Source: Anaerolineales bacterium (GTDB taxonomy: Bacteria > Chloroflexota > Anaerolineae > Anaerolineales > Villigracilaceae). From it: 47,585 bases of DNA. Position numbers and translations under genes: made by a program. This document shows, in pieces, positions 7,797 through 16,314 of the stretch; the stretch's first letter is position 1, and every line of letters begins with the position of its first letter. The stretch is from contig JAFGSI010000068.1 in the NCBI GenBank assembly GCA_016934715.1, positions 1-47,585 of the forward strand. The letters run 5' to 3'. A model generated the notes under the pieces. The model had not been told where the DNA came from. It did no database searches and saw nothing but the letters and a program-made list of their open reading frames with translations.

Positions 7797-8006
7797 TTAG
7801 ACGATGGTTACGTTGACAGCCTGCGGGCCCTTCTGGCCCTGCTCGACGCTGAATTCGACCTGCTGGCCCTCGTTGAGGGAGCGGAAACCGTCAGACTGGA
7901 TGGCAGAGTAGTGGACGAAGACATCCGGGCCGCTTTCGCGTGCAATGAAGCCATAGCCCTTCTCGCCGTTGAACCACTTGACCGTGCCGATGATACGTTC
8001 AGACAT
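7797..8006 (-). CDS. Cold-shock domain protein (CspA family)
   Basis: A 69-residue single cold-shock domain with both RNA-binding motifs: [12 protein letters not shown] (RNP1-like, about 9-20) and DVFVHYSAI (RNP2-like, about 27-35). Family members bind single-stranded RNA/DNA, melt hairpins, and in E. coli CspA/C/E act as transcription antiterminators. The start at 8006 is preceded by AAGGAGG with an 8-nt spacer; in-frame upstream codons belong to the leader. A good promoter lies about 140 bp upstream, leaving a long untranslated leader with a terminator-like hairpin and a hairpin over the ribosome-binding site. The gene ends just before the shared terminator at 7746-7775. Confidence 0.93.
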   Translation of the reverse strand: MSERIIGTVKWFNGEKGYGFIARESGPDVFVHYSAIQSDGFRSLNEGQQVEFSVEQGQKGPQAVNVTIV

Positions 8007-8011
8007 TTGTG

Positions 8012-8028
8012 TTGCCTCCTTGTGGCAA
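8012..8028 (-). promoter_or_regulatory. Small hairpin overlapping the csp ribosome-binding site
   Basis: On the transcript TTGCC and GGCAA can pair around a 7-nt loop. The AAGGAGG Shine-Dalgarno sequence lies half in the loop and half in the 3' arm. Five base pairs are weak, so it would be open most of the time at high temperature. This is a structural suggestion only. Confidence 0.3.
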
Positions 8029-8072
8029 TTGAAAAAAGAAATTGTGTGACAGGTTCGTTCCATCGGACGATC

Positions 8073-8105
8073 AAAAAAAATAACCCGGGCGAAGAAACCG
8101 CGGGT
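8073..8105 (-). promoter_or_regulatory. Candidate transcription attenuator in the csp leader
   Basis: Reading the transcript strand, ACCCG-c-GG pairs with CC-CGGGT around an 8-nt loop (TTTCTTCG). One C is bulged. The stem is followed by TA and then eight consecutive T residues (forward A-run at 8073-8080). This is the shape of an intrinsic terminator, placed about 40 bases after the predicted transcription start and about 70 bases before the ATG. Confidence 0.45.
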
Positions 8106-8152
8106 CATCGTCTTCTCTTCCAACGTGAACGTACTGGCATCTTACAACCTCA

Positions 8153-8181
8153 ATCATAATGCCGAATGCCGTAACCGTCAA
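8153..8181 (-). promoter_or_regulatory. Sigma70-type promoter of the cold-shock gene
   Basis: On the minus strand TTGACG (8176-8181) and TATGAT (8153-8158) are separated by exactly 17 bp. This is the best promoter match in the window. Predicted start near 8146 gives a leader of about 140 nt, comparable to the long leaders of enterobacterial csp genes. Confidence 0.7.
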
Positions 8182-8225
8182 GTGTGATTTTTGTCCTGCT
8201 GTGCACTGTTGGACCTGTGACGGTC

Positions 8226-10511
8226 TCACAGCTTCATCTTGACTTCACTCCCGATCCGGATGGTTGCACTGTCGCTCTGGTGAGACAGCGGCAGGACGAC
8301 ATGGAATTGACTGCCGGGGAAATTGACCTCATCATATCCCGGGGATTCGACCCAGATGCGGCCGCCATGGGCTTCGACGATGCCGCGCGCCAGCGCCAGG
8401 CCCAGGCCGGCACCGGATCCCTTGAACTTGGTCTTGCCAGTTGAGTGACGGCCCAGATTATCCTCCGACTGGTAGAACTTGGAGAAGATCAGCTCGCGGT
8501 AGTTGGGATCGACCCCCACGCCGGTATCGACAACGACGATCTCGATCCCGCCCTCGGGCAAGTCGCGCTGATTTCCCGCCAGGGCCCGCCCGGCGACCAT
8601 GATTCTGCCGCCATTCGGGGTGAACTTGATGGCATTCGTCACCAGGTGGTGGAAGACCTTCTGCAGGGTCTTCGGATCAGCCTTGATCGCTGGCAGGGCC
8701 GGCAGGTTCAGGTTCAGGCTCTGGGCGCGCTCCCGGGCCGAGCCAGCCAGGCCGCTGCAGACCCCGCGGATCAATTCCGGCACATCGACCATCTGCAGCG
8801 AGAGATCGAGCGAACGCGTGTCGATGGCGGCAATGTCGAACATCGAGTCCATGATCTCGTGCAGACGCAGAGTCCCCTTGTGGATGCCTTCGATCGTCTT
8901 GTAGTGGTACTGGTTCGCACGAATGATCGGATCATCGAGCAGCATCTCGGTGTAACCGCGCAGGACCGTCAACGGGGTACGCAGCTCGTGGGAGGCGATA
9001 CTGATGAAATCGGACTTGGTCCGATCAAGACGCTCGAGGTTGCGGTTGGCCTGGTCGAGGGCCTGGTAGGCTTGACGGATCTCACGGTTGAGGCGCATCA
9101 GGTTCTCAACCAGGCGAGCATTCTCCAGGGCGACCGCCGTCTGATTGGCCAGGGTGGTCAACACGTTCAGGTCATCATCGGTGTAGCGATTGCCCGAAGA
9201 CTTGGCCCCCAACGCCAGCATGCCGATCCACTCGCCCTTGGAAAAGATCGGCACAGAGACCTCGGTGTCCAGGCTGGCCAGCCAGTCGCGTTCGGCTGCT
9301 GCGGCGCGCTGGAATTCAGGCAGCATGTCAACATCGTACTGCAACAGGGGACGATGCCCTTCAATAAAGTACCCCGCGATCGGCCCTGACCCGCTCAGAG
9401 TCCCGATGCGCAGCGGGCGTTCTCCCGCCCCGCGCACCGCCCGCAAACGGTAGACCAACTGCCCATCCGGGCCGGTCTCGCGGTCGACCAGGAAGAGGAA
9501 GCCGCGCCGGATGTCGACCGCCTCGATGATCAAGCCGACGGCCACGGTCGCCAGGCGCTCGACGTCGAGGATATTGCTGATCATGATCGAGTAGTCACGC
9601 AGCGTCTGGCTGGGGTTGTAACTCTCGACCGGCAGTAGACGATAGATCACGCCGCGCAGCAGCCCATAGAACGGGGCAGCAACCCCCACCATGCTGCCGG
9701 TTACCAGCAACCCCAGCAGGAAGGGATCGACCCCCGGCAGGAATCCCGGCAAGAGACGCAGCAGATAATAACCGCCGACATACGCCCCACCGACCAGCCC
9801 GATCCCTGCCACGTAAGTGAAACCCTGGCGAAAGATCTGCCGGACGTCCGACAGGCGGTGGCGGGTCAAGATGTAAATCATCAGCCAGACCGCGATCAGG
9901 CGCAGGGCGGACCCCCACGCATTCCGGAAATTCAGGATCAGGGCATCGTTGACGAACAGCAGAACGACGATCGGCAGCCAGTAGCTGATCCGATTGCGGT
10001 GGAGAGGCTGACGGGTCCGGCGATAGGCCAGGCGGGTGATCTGAAGCGTCGTGGCGAAGAAGATGATCCAGCCGAGCAGCAGGATGGCGACCCCCAGGCG
10101 GTCACTCGGAAACTGGGAGCGGCCGTTGGTCCACAGGATCTCGGGCAGCGGGAACAGGCGGCTGGAGACCAGGGCCGCCGTGGCAAAGAAGAAGACCCCC
10201 AATCCCAGCCAGACCGCACCCCCGCGCAGGCGCAGGTAGGCCCGGTTGACCAGCGCCATTGTCAGCGCCAGGGCCAGGATCCCATAGATCTGCACCCGCC
10301 AGAATGCCTCTCCGTCCAGCGCCAGGCGGCCGGCCCGCCAGAGAGCCTCCAACACCACAAGGATCAGGGCAAAGATGGCATACAGCACCATCCAATAGGC
10401 CGCATCCTCCTGGCCGGAACGATGGCGTAAAGCCTGGACGATCAGCACCAGGTAGACGATGCCGATCACTCCCAGCAGGATGACGAACAGTAAATCGGGG
10501 TCGAAATGCAT
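8226..10511 (-). CDS. Membrane sensor histidine kinase (multi-TM, GAF, HisKA, HATPase)
   Basis: A 761-residue hybrid-free sensor kinase. Residues 1-285 contain about eight hydrophobic helices, a membrane input module. Residues about 300-465 form a GAF domain (LATVAVGLIIEAVDIRRGFLFLVD, then VPIFSKGEWIGMLALGAK). A short coiled coil (about 466-500) leads to HisKA with the phospho-accepting H508 in IASHELRTP. The HATPase domain has an N-box with VTNAIKFTPNGG, a G1-box DTGVGV and a G2-box GSGAGLGLALARGI. No receiver domain and no response-regulator gene lie nearby, so it is an orphan. The signal is unknown. A TATACT at 10526-10531 on this strand lies 14 bases before the ATG with no ribosome-binding site, so the leader is short. 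It is divergent from the GH13 gene. Confidence 0.9.
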   Translation of the reverse strand: MHFDPDLLFVILLGVIGIVYLVLIVQALRHRSGQEDAAYWMVLYAIFALILVVLEALWRAGRLALDGEAFWRVQIYGILALALTMALVNRAYLRLRGGAVWLGLGVFFFATAALVSSRLFPLPEILWTNGRSQFPSDRLGVAILLLGWIIFFATTLQITRLAYRRTRQPLHRNRISYWLPIVVLLFVNDALILNFRNAWGSALRLIAVWLMIYILTRHRLSDVRQIFRQGFTYVAGIGLVGGAYVGGYYLLRLLPGFLPGVDPFLLGLLVTGSMVGVAAPFYGLLRGVIYRLLPVESYNPSQTLRDYSIMISNILDVERLATVAVGLIIEAVDIRRGFLFLVDRETGPDGQLVYRLRAVRGAGERPLRIGTLSGSGPIAGYFIEGHRPLLQYDVDMLPEFQRAAAAERDWLASLDTEVSVPIFSKGEWIGMLALGAKSSGNRYTDDDLNVLTTLANQTAVALENARLVENLMRLNREIRQAYQALDQANRNLERLDRTKSDFISIASHELRTPLTVLRGYTEMLLDDPIIRANQYHYKTIEGIHKGTLRLHEIMDSMFDIAAIDTRSLDLSLQMVDVPELIRGVCSGLAGSARERAQSLNLNLPALPAIKADPKTLQKVFHHLVTNAIKFTPNGGRIMVAGRALAGNQRDLPEGGIEIVVVDTGVGVDPNYRELIFSKFYQSEDNLGRHSTGKTKFKGSGAGLGLALARGIVEAHGGRIWVESPGYDEVNFPGSQFHVVLPLSHQSDSATIRIGSEVKMKL

Positions 10512-10544
10512 GATGCTTTATGGAAAGTATACTCGAATTCCGGT

Positions 10545-10572
10545 TTGTTGATTTCCACAAGTGGGGTATCAT
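10545..10572 (+). promoter_or_regulatory. Probable promoter of the GH13 gene
   Basis: TTGTTG (10545-10550) and TATCAT (10567-10572) are spaced 16 bp apart. The predicted start near 10579 leaves a leader of about 40 nt before the ATG at 10620. Confidence 0.5.
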
Positions 10573-10619
10573 TGGGGTGTGCACATCAGCGGAACCACGC
10601 GGCGACGAATAAGAGGAAC

Positions 10620-13340
10620 ATGAGCCAATTCGAATTCCACGTTTCCCGCCAGGCGCGGCTGAAGTACCAGTTCGAGGAGGGTCTGTTCGCCCTGAACGGC
10701 AATGTAGTGCTGGCCGATTTCGGCGCCGCGCGGCGTTTTGCCGAAGCCATGACCCGGGCAGGCAACAGGATCGTCCCGGCCAGTGACATCAACGCCATGG
10801 GCCTGATCGACGAGATCCTGCATATCCTGGTGCGCCAGTACGCCCTGCAGAACCCGGGCGTGATGGCCGCGGCTGTCGAAGCCCTGAGCGGCGCGCCCCT
10901 CGAGACGACCCTGCTGCGCTTCAACCAGGACTTCCCGCCCCTGCGCGTCCATCGCGGCGAGATCAGCGCCCGCGCGCACCTAGATGGGGAGACGGCCGGC
11001 ATCCCGCATCGCCAGTCGACGCTCGAAGAAATGTTGATGCTCCACCTTTCCAACCTGAACCCGGCTTTCCATCCCTATCGGGAGCTGTTCGACGATCGTG
11101 ACCTGCAGCGTGACACCGCCTACGGGCGGATCGTCGCCGGGCTGAAGGAGTTCTTCGCCGCCCAGCCGACCATGGGATCCGGAAGCGAAACGCTCTTCGA
11201 CCTGCTGGCTGCCCCCGCCAGGATCGCACCCCACTCCCTGACCGCCCAGCTCGAGTTCCTGCTCCAGCGCTGGGGCGGCCTGCTGGGTGAGGGCTTTGTT
11301 CAGCGCCTGCTGCGGGCGATCGACTTCGCCCGCGAGGAGAGCCTGCGCGGCGGCTTCACCGGCGGCTTCGCCGGAGAGGCCCCGGTGCAGACCTATGCCG
11401 GCCAGCCTGAGTACGAACGCTTCAGCCAGGACAAGGACTGGATGCCACGCTGCATCCTGATGGCCAAGAACACCTATGTCTGGCTCGAACAGCTCTCACG
11501 CAAGCACGGATTCTGGGTCAAGACCCTCAACTTGATTCCCGACCAGGAGCTGGATCTCCTGGCCGAACGCGGTTTCACCGGCCTGTGGCTGATCGGCCTG
11601 TGGGAGCGCAGCCGGGCCTCCCGGCGCATCAAGCAGCGCATGGGCGACCAGGATGCTGTCGCATCGGCCTACTCGCTCGATGCCTACGACATTGCCGCCG
11701 ACCTGGGCGGCTGGGACGCCCTCGACAACCTGCGAGGACGCGCCTGGCAGCGCGGCATCCGCCTGTCTGCTGACATGGTGCCCAACCATATGGGCATCGA
11801 CTCGCGCTGGGTGGTCGAACACCCCGACCGGTTCCTCTCCCTGCCTCAGCCTCCCTACCCGACATACGCCTTCCAGAGCGAGGACCTTTCCGACGACGAA
11901 CGGGTGGGCATCTTCCTGGAGGATCACTACTACAGCAGATCCGACGCGGCGGTGGTCTTCAAGCGCATCGACCGCTGGACCGGCGATGTACGCTACATTT
12001 ACCATGGCAATGATGGCACCTCGATGCCCTGGAACGACACCGCCCAGCTAGACTATTCAAGGGGAGAGGTCCGCGAGGCCGTCATCCAGACCATCCTGCA
12101 CGTGGCGCGCAACTTCCCGGTCATCCGCTTCGACGCGGCCATGACCCTGGCCAAGAAGCACATCCAGCGCCTGTGGTTCCCCGAGCCGGGCGCTGGCGGA
12201 GCAATCCCTTCGCGTTCGGAGCACGGTCTGACCCGGGCCCAGTTCGAGGCCGCGGTCCCGAACGAGTTCTGGCGCGAGGTCGTCGACCGGGTGGCAGCCG
12301 AGGTCCCTGATACGCTCCTGCTGGCGGAGGCCTTCTGGATGATGGAAGGCTACTTCGTCCGCACGCTGGGCATGCATCGGGTCTACAACTCGGCCTTCAT
12401 GCATATGCTGCGCGACGAGGACAACGCAAAATACCGCACGCTGATGAAAAACACCCTCGCGTTCGATCCCCAGGTCCTGAAGCGTTTCGTCAACTTTCTA
12501 AACAATCCCGATGAAAAGACCGCCATCGATCAGTTCGGCGACGGCGACAAATACTTCGGGGTCTGCACGCTGATGGCCACCCTGCCCGGGCTGCCGATGT
12601 TTGGCCACGGACAGGTAGAAGGCTTCCGCGAGAAATACGGCATGGAGTTCCGCGCCCCCAAGTGGGATGAGCAGCCCAACGAGGGGCTGGTCAGCGGCCA
12701 CGCGTGGCGCATCTTCCCCCTGCTTCACCGGCGGCGGGTTTTCGCCGAGGTCGAGAACTTCCTGCTCTATGACTTTTTCACCCCCGAAGGCCACGTCAAC
12801 GAGGACGTCTTCGCCCATTCAAACCGGCATGCCGAGGAACGGGGTCTGGTGATCTACCACAATAAATACGCCGAGACTTCCGGCTGGATCAAGCGCTCGG
12901 CAGCCTACCTGGACAAGGGCGCCGGGCAGTTGGTTCAGAAGGACCTGGCCGAAGGGCTGGCCCTGCCAGACGATGGCTACGCGATCTTCAAGGACTACGT
13001 CACCCAGCTGGAATACCTCCGCCCGTGCCGCGAACTGGTCGAGAAGGGCCTGTTCGTCATCCTGGGCGGGTACCAGTGCCACGCCTTCCTGGACTGGAGA
13101 TTCACGACCGACGACGGCGGACGCTGGACCGAGGTCTACCGGGCCCTGAACGAGAGCGGTATCCCGTCGGTGCAGGCGAAGTACGACGAGTTGTTCGCCG
13201 TACGGGGAAAGGCGAAGAAAAAACAAGAACCAGGAAGTGGCAAAGGGGGGCAACCCGGCAAGAAAAAACCAACAGGAAAAGGGGAAACCGCCAAGGCCAC
13301 CGGGCGAAAAAAAACAGCCTCTAAAAAAGCTGCGCAATGA
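10620..13340 (+). CDS. GH13-type alpha-amylase family protein with lysine-rich tail
   Basis: A 906-residue protein. A helical N-terminal region (about 1-290) of unknown role precedes a GH13 (alpha-amylase) barrel. Conserved regions seen: region I ADMVPNHMG (D385, N389, H390), region II VIRFDAAMTLA (nucleophile D505, with R503), region III LLLAEAFW (acid/base E570), and region IV read as FVNFLNNPDE (P630, D631). Region IV normally carries His-Asp, so the transition-state-stabilising His is replaced by Pro while Asp remains. It therefore probably acts on alpha-glucans or trehalose-like substrates, but activity is not assured. The last about 45 residues are a Lys/Gly/Ala-rich, histone-H1-like basic tail. 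The ATG at 10620 follows GAGG; an ATG at 10506 would run back into the divergent kinase gene. No signal peptide, so cytoplasmic. Confidence 0.82.
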   Translation: MSQFEFHVSRQARLKYQFEEGLFALNGNVVLADFGAARRFAEAMTRAGNRIVPASDINAMGLIDEILHILVRQYALQNPGVMAAAVEALSGAPLETTLLRFNQDFPPLRVHRGEISARAHLDGETAGIPHRQSTLEEMLMLHLSNLNPAFHPYRELFDDRDLQRDTAYGRIVAGLKEFFAAQPTMGSGSETLFDLLAAPARIAPHSLTAQLEFLLQRWGGLLGEGFVQRLLRAIDFAREESLRGGFTGGFAGEAPVQTYAGQPEYERFSQDKDWMPRCILMAKNTYVWLEQLSRKHGFWVKTLNLIPDQELDLLAERGFTGLWLIGLWERSRASRRIKQRMGDQDAVASAYSLDAYDIAADLGGWDALDNLRGRAWQRGIRLSADMVPNHMGIDSRWVVEHPDRFLSLPQPPYPTYAFQSEDLSDDERVGIFLEDHYYSRSDAAVVFKRIDRWTGDVRYIYHGNDGTSMPWNDTAQLDYSRGEVREAVIQTILHVARNFPVIRFDAAMTLAKKHIQRLWFPEPGAGGAIPSRSEHGLTRAQFEAAVPNEFWREVVDRVAAEVPDTLLLAEAFWMMEGYFVRTLGMHRVYNSAFMHMLRDEDNAKYRTLMKNTLAFDPQVLKRFVNFLNNPDEKTAIDQFGDGDKYFGVCTLMATLPGLPMFGHGQVEGFREKYGMEFRAPKWDEQPNEGLVSGHAWRIFPLLHRRRVFAEVENFLLYDFFTPEGHVNEDVFAHSNRHAEERGLVIYHNKYAETSGWIKRSAAYLDKGAGQLVQKDLAEGLALPDDGYAIFKDYVTQLEYLRPCRELVEKGLFVILGGYQCHAFLDWRFTTDDGGRWTEVYRALNESGIPSVQAKYDELFAVRGKAKKKQEPGSGKGGQPGKKKPTGKGETAKATGRKKTASKKAAQ

Positions 13341-13364
13341 TCGCTGGCCGCAGATCGACCCGGG

Positions 13365-14993
13365 ATGAACCATGAGACGCGACTTCGGGAAACTCTCTTT
13401 CGCCCCCCCGCTGCCCTTCCTCGCCCTGGAGGCCCTCTGGCCGGGAAACCGATGGATCAAACACTGAGCCAGCCAGCGCGCGCTCCCTCCACGCCTTTGG
13501 CGAGCCTGACGGCTGTCTACCTGCTCATCCCGGTCGTCTTTTTCGCCTGGGGCTGGCTGCAGTGGCCCTACGCCCTGGCCACGACCCTTCTCGTGGTAGC
13601 CTTCATGTTTTTCGCCCTGCGCGATGCCTGGCGGGAACGCCCCTCCCGGGCCGAGGTATTCCAGGGGCTGTCCAGCCTCTGGCCGGCCCTTCTGGTCGTA
13701 AGCGTCTGGACGTTCTTTTCCGGCATCGGCGGCTTCGGCTTCCAGAACCCTGACTACAATTCCAACAACGCCCTGTTCAAGGGCCTGATCGACGGCGATT
13801 GGCCGCTGCAGATCGAGTTTGCAGGCCAGACCGTCTACGTGGTCTATTACTTCGCCTATTTTCTGCCTGCCGCAGGAGTCGGAAAGCTGCTCGGCTGGGG
13901 AGCAGCCAACCTGGCCCTGTTCGCCTGGGCCCTGACCGGTGTCCTGCTGGCCTTCGCCTGGTTCAGGCTGGTCAGCGGTCTGCGCCCCGGACCCTGGGCC
14001 AGGCTGCTGCTGGCCCTGGTCTTCTGCCTGGCCGGCGGGTTGGATGTGATCGGCTACTACGTTTTCAACGCTCATCCTTTCCTGTGGGGTAAGCATATCG
14101 AGAACTGGGGGGGCCTGTTCCAGTTCTCGTCCCAGGCAACGCTGCTCTACTGGGTCCCGCAGCAGGCCCTGGCAGCCTGGCTGCTGGCCGGCCTGACCTT
14201 CGCCACGGCCGGGGATACGCGCCTGATCCGCAGCCTGGCAATGTCCGTGGCGGCCGGAACCCTGTGGAGCCCATTCGGGGTGGTCGGGGTTGTCCCATAT
14301 CTGCTCGGGCTGGCGATCCTGCTGCTGGTGCGCAAACAGGGCAAGAGCCTGTTCGTCTCGCCAACAGTGGAGTGGATCATTGCTGCCGCCTGGGTTGCGA
14401 CCGTCAGCCTGCTGTTCATCTCGTCCAACGAATACGAATTTCCGATCGGGCTGCTGTGGAACCTGGCCAAGAGCCGGCAGCAATACCTGGTCACGGGGAT
14501 CGTCTTCTGGTGCCTGGAGTTCGGACTGCTGGCGATTGTCGTCGTCGTCCTGGGCGCTTTCATCCGCCGGAGCCGCAAACAGACCGGGCAACCGGGCTCC
14601 CAGACGGGTCTGCGCCGGACCTGGTTCGGACTGGCGATCCTGACCCTGAGCGGGTTGCTGCTGTTCAAGATGGGCTTCAACAATGACCTGGCGATGCGAG
14701 CCTCGATCGCCTCACTGTTTTTCCTGTGGGCCTTCGTCAGCCGCATCCTGGTCGAAGCAGGGCCCTGCCTGCGCCAGCGGCGTGTCAAGATTGCCCACGC
14801 CGCGGCTGTCTGCCTGCTGCTGATCGGGAGCTACACCGGCCTTTCGGAAGTCATCCGCTCAGCCAAGCACTACCACTTCGGTCCGCCTGATCCAGCCGGG
14901 GTGCGCGAGATCGCCACAGCCAGCTACACGCATATCGTCGCCCAGCGCATCGGCCAGGAAGAGGCGCCCTTCTTCCGCCTGCTCGCGCCCTGA
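13365..14993 (+). CDS. Polytopic membrane protein, GT-C-like, function unknown
   Basis: A 542-residue protein with about eleven to thirteen hydrophobic helices. A long first soluble loop after TM2-3 contains GGFGFQNPDYNSNNALFKGLIDGDWPL (within about 120-147), and the last part has FNNDLAMRASIASLFFLWAF. The topology and the polar loop resemble GT-C glycosyltransferases or related mannosyltransferase-like proteins, but no diagnostic motif was found. The start is uncertain: the ATG at 13365 lies 24 bp after the GH13 stop without a clear ribosome-binding site. An in-frame ATG at 13452 (MDQTLSQP) would give a more usual N-terminus just before TM1. Likely co-transcribed with the GH13 gene. Confidence 0.65.
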   Translation: MNHETRLRETLFRPPAALPRPGGPLAGKPMDQTLSQPARAPSTPLASLTAVYLLIPVVFFAWGWLQWPYALATTLLVVAFMFFALRDAWRERPSRAEVFQGLSSLWPALLVVSVWTFFSGIGGFGFQNPDYNSNNALFKGLIDGDWPLQIEFAGQTVYVVYYFAYFLPAAGVGKLLGWGAANLALFAWALTGVLLAFAWFRLVSGLRPGPWARLLLALVFCLAGGLDVIGYYVFNAHPFLWGKHIENWGGLFQFSSQATLLYWVPQQALAAWLLAGLTFATAGDTRLIRSLAMSVAAGTLWSPFGVVGVVPYLLGLAILLLVRKQGKSLFVSPTVEWIIAAAWVATVSLLFISSNEYEFPIGLLWNLAKSRQQYLVTGIVFWCLEFGLLAIVVVVLGAFIRRSRKQTGQPGSQTGLRRTWFGLAILTLSGLLLFKMGFNNDLAMRASIASLFFLWAFVSRILVEAGPCLRQRRVKIAHAAAVCLLLIGSYTGLSEVIRSAKHYHFGPPDPAGVREIATASYTHIVAQRIGQEEAPFFRLLAP

Positions 14994-15128
14994 GCGCCTC
15001 CCCCATTCAGGACAAGAGCCCTCCCTTCGAGAAGGGTCCCCCGAAAGTGTTTGGCCGGAGCAGATCGAGTGGCCTGCCTTCTGGTCTGTCACATCCTTCT
15101 TCGCGATTTCGGTTGCGCGTTCCAGGGT

Positions 15129-15134
15129 TATAAT
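15129..15134 (+). promoter_or_regulatory. -10 element upstream of the CDF gene
   Basis: A perfect TATAAT lies 23 bases before the ATG of the cation transporter. No acceptable -35 was found at 16-18 bp. A GAGG ribosome-binding site lies between it and the start codon. Confidence 0.4.
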
Positions 15135-15157
15135 CAGGCCATTGTCTTGAGGAAACC

Positions 15158-16132
15158 ATGACTCACCAATCCGCCCAGAAAGAAAAACGCTCGGTTGCCC
15201 TGCTCTCGGTCGTCGCTGCCGTGGGACTGACCGCCTTCAAGCTGATCGTCGGCTTGCTGACCAATTCGCTGGGCCTCCTGGCGGAGGCGGCGCACTCGGG
15301 CCTGGACCTGGTCGCCGCAGCGATGACCTACGTTGCGGTGCGCGTCTCCGACAAGCCCGCTGACCGGTCTCACCCGTACGGCCACGGTAAAATCGAGAAT
15401 CTCTCGGCCCTGTTCGAGACCCTGCTGCTGCTGGCCACCTCCGGCTGGATCATCTACGAAGCCATCGACCGCCTGTTCTTTCACCCGGCCGAGGTGCAGG
15501 CCTCGATCTGGGCCTTCCTAGTTATGGGGACCTCGATCATCATCGACATCAACCGCTCAAAGATGCTCTACAGGGCAGCCAGGAAGTACAACAGCCAGGC
15601 GCTCGAAGCCGACGCCCTGCACTTCTCGACCGACATCTGGTCCTCGGCGGTGGTTATCCTGGGTCTGATCGGGGTGACCGTGGCCCGCTTCCTGCCCGGC
15701 CTGGACTGGATGCACGCCGCCGACTCGATCGCCGCCCTGATGGTGGCGGCGATCGTGATCTACGTCAGTGCCCAACTGAGCTGGCGGACGATCGCCGCAC
15801 TGCTGGACTCCGCCCCACAGGGAATGGCCGAGAAGGTCAGCCAGGCCGCCAGCAAGGTCGAGGGTGTGATTGACGCCCATGCCGTGCGCATCCGCGCCTC
15901 AGGCCCGATCTGGTTCATCGACATGCATGCCACCATGGATGGAGATTGCACTCTTAATGAAGCCCACATCGCCACGGAACGGATCGAACAGGCCCTCCAG
16001 GAGATCATCAAGGGAGCCGACGTGACCGTACATGTCGAGCCGGTGGAGGGCCCCCGTTCCCAAGCCGGCGGAGGCGCGCCCACGAAGGAACGCGAAGAAA
16101 TAAAGCGCAGGATGGACGAAAGGCCGGGATGA
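15158..16132 (+). CDS. Cation diffusion facilitator (CDF) metal exporter
   Basis: A 324-residue CDF-family divalent metal/proton antiporter. Six helices are expected in residues about 12-225. The metal-site motifs are present: HSGLD (H46, D50) in TM2 and HFSTD (H155, D159) in TM5. Between TM2 and TM3 is the basic SHPYGHGKIE loop typical of the family. A C-terminal cytoplasmic ferredoxin-like domain (about 228-305) includes a DMHATMD segment. The two-His/two-Asp site suits Zn/Cd or Fe/Co; specificity is not decided by sequence alone. The last 20 residues are highly charged. The start has GAGG five bases upstream. It is a monocistronic-looking gene, convergent with the ABC-F gene. Confidence 0.92.
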   Translation: MTHQSAQKEKRSVALLSVVAAVGLTAFKLIVGLLTNSLGLLAEAAHSGLDLVAAAMTYVAVRVSDKPADRSHPYGHGKIENLSALFETLLLLATSGWIIYEAIDRLFFHPAEVQASIWAFLVMGTSIIIDINRSKMLYRAARKYNSQALEADALHFSTDIWSSAVVILGLIGVTVARFLPGLDWMHAADSIAALMVAAIVIYVSAQLSWRTIAALLDSAPQGMAEKVSQAASKVEGVIDAHAVRIRASGPIWFIDMHATMDGDCTLNEAHIATERIEQALQEIIKGADVTVHVEPVEGPRSQAGGGAPTKEREEIKRRMDERPG

Positions 16133-16314
16133 ATGTCGCCGGTCCTATCTTTCCGGGGCAGAATCATTCCCGGCAACCTACACCCGCTGTCTCTCGATAG
16201 CGAAGGAGGGCAGGACCACCAGTGACCCCAGCGGTCGCAGGGCTTTCCCCAGGTCCATGACCGCTCTCCCGGCCAGCAACAACACCAGCAGGCCCAGGGC
16301 GTCGCCCGCTCCCC

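Noticed and set aside
13372-13467. A 31-codon peptide frame overlapping the start of the polytopic membrane protein gene
   Set aside because: No ribosome-binding site and no conservation argument; more likely a by-product of GC-rich sequence.
12819-14591. A 590-codon open frame antisense to the GH13 and membrane-protein genes
   Set aside because: Composition is Gln/Gly/Pro-rich antisense noise from GC-rich codons, with no recognisable motif; the plus-strand genes have clear family signatures.
15000-15060. CCCTT-CGAG-AAGGG hairpin after the polytopic membrane protein gene as a terminator
   Set aside because: Only five base pairs and no T-run follows.
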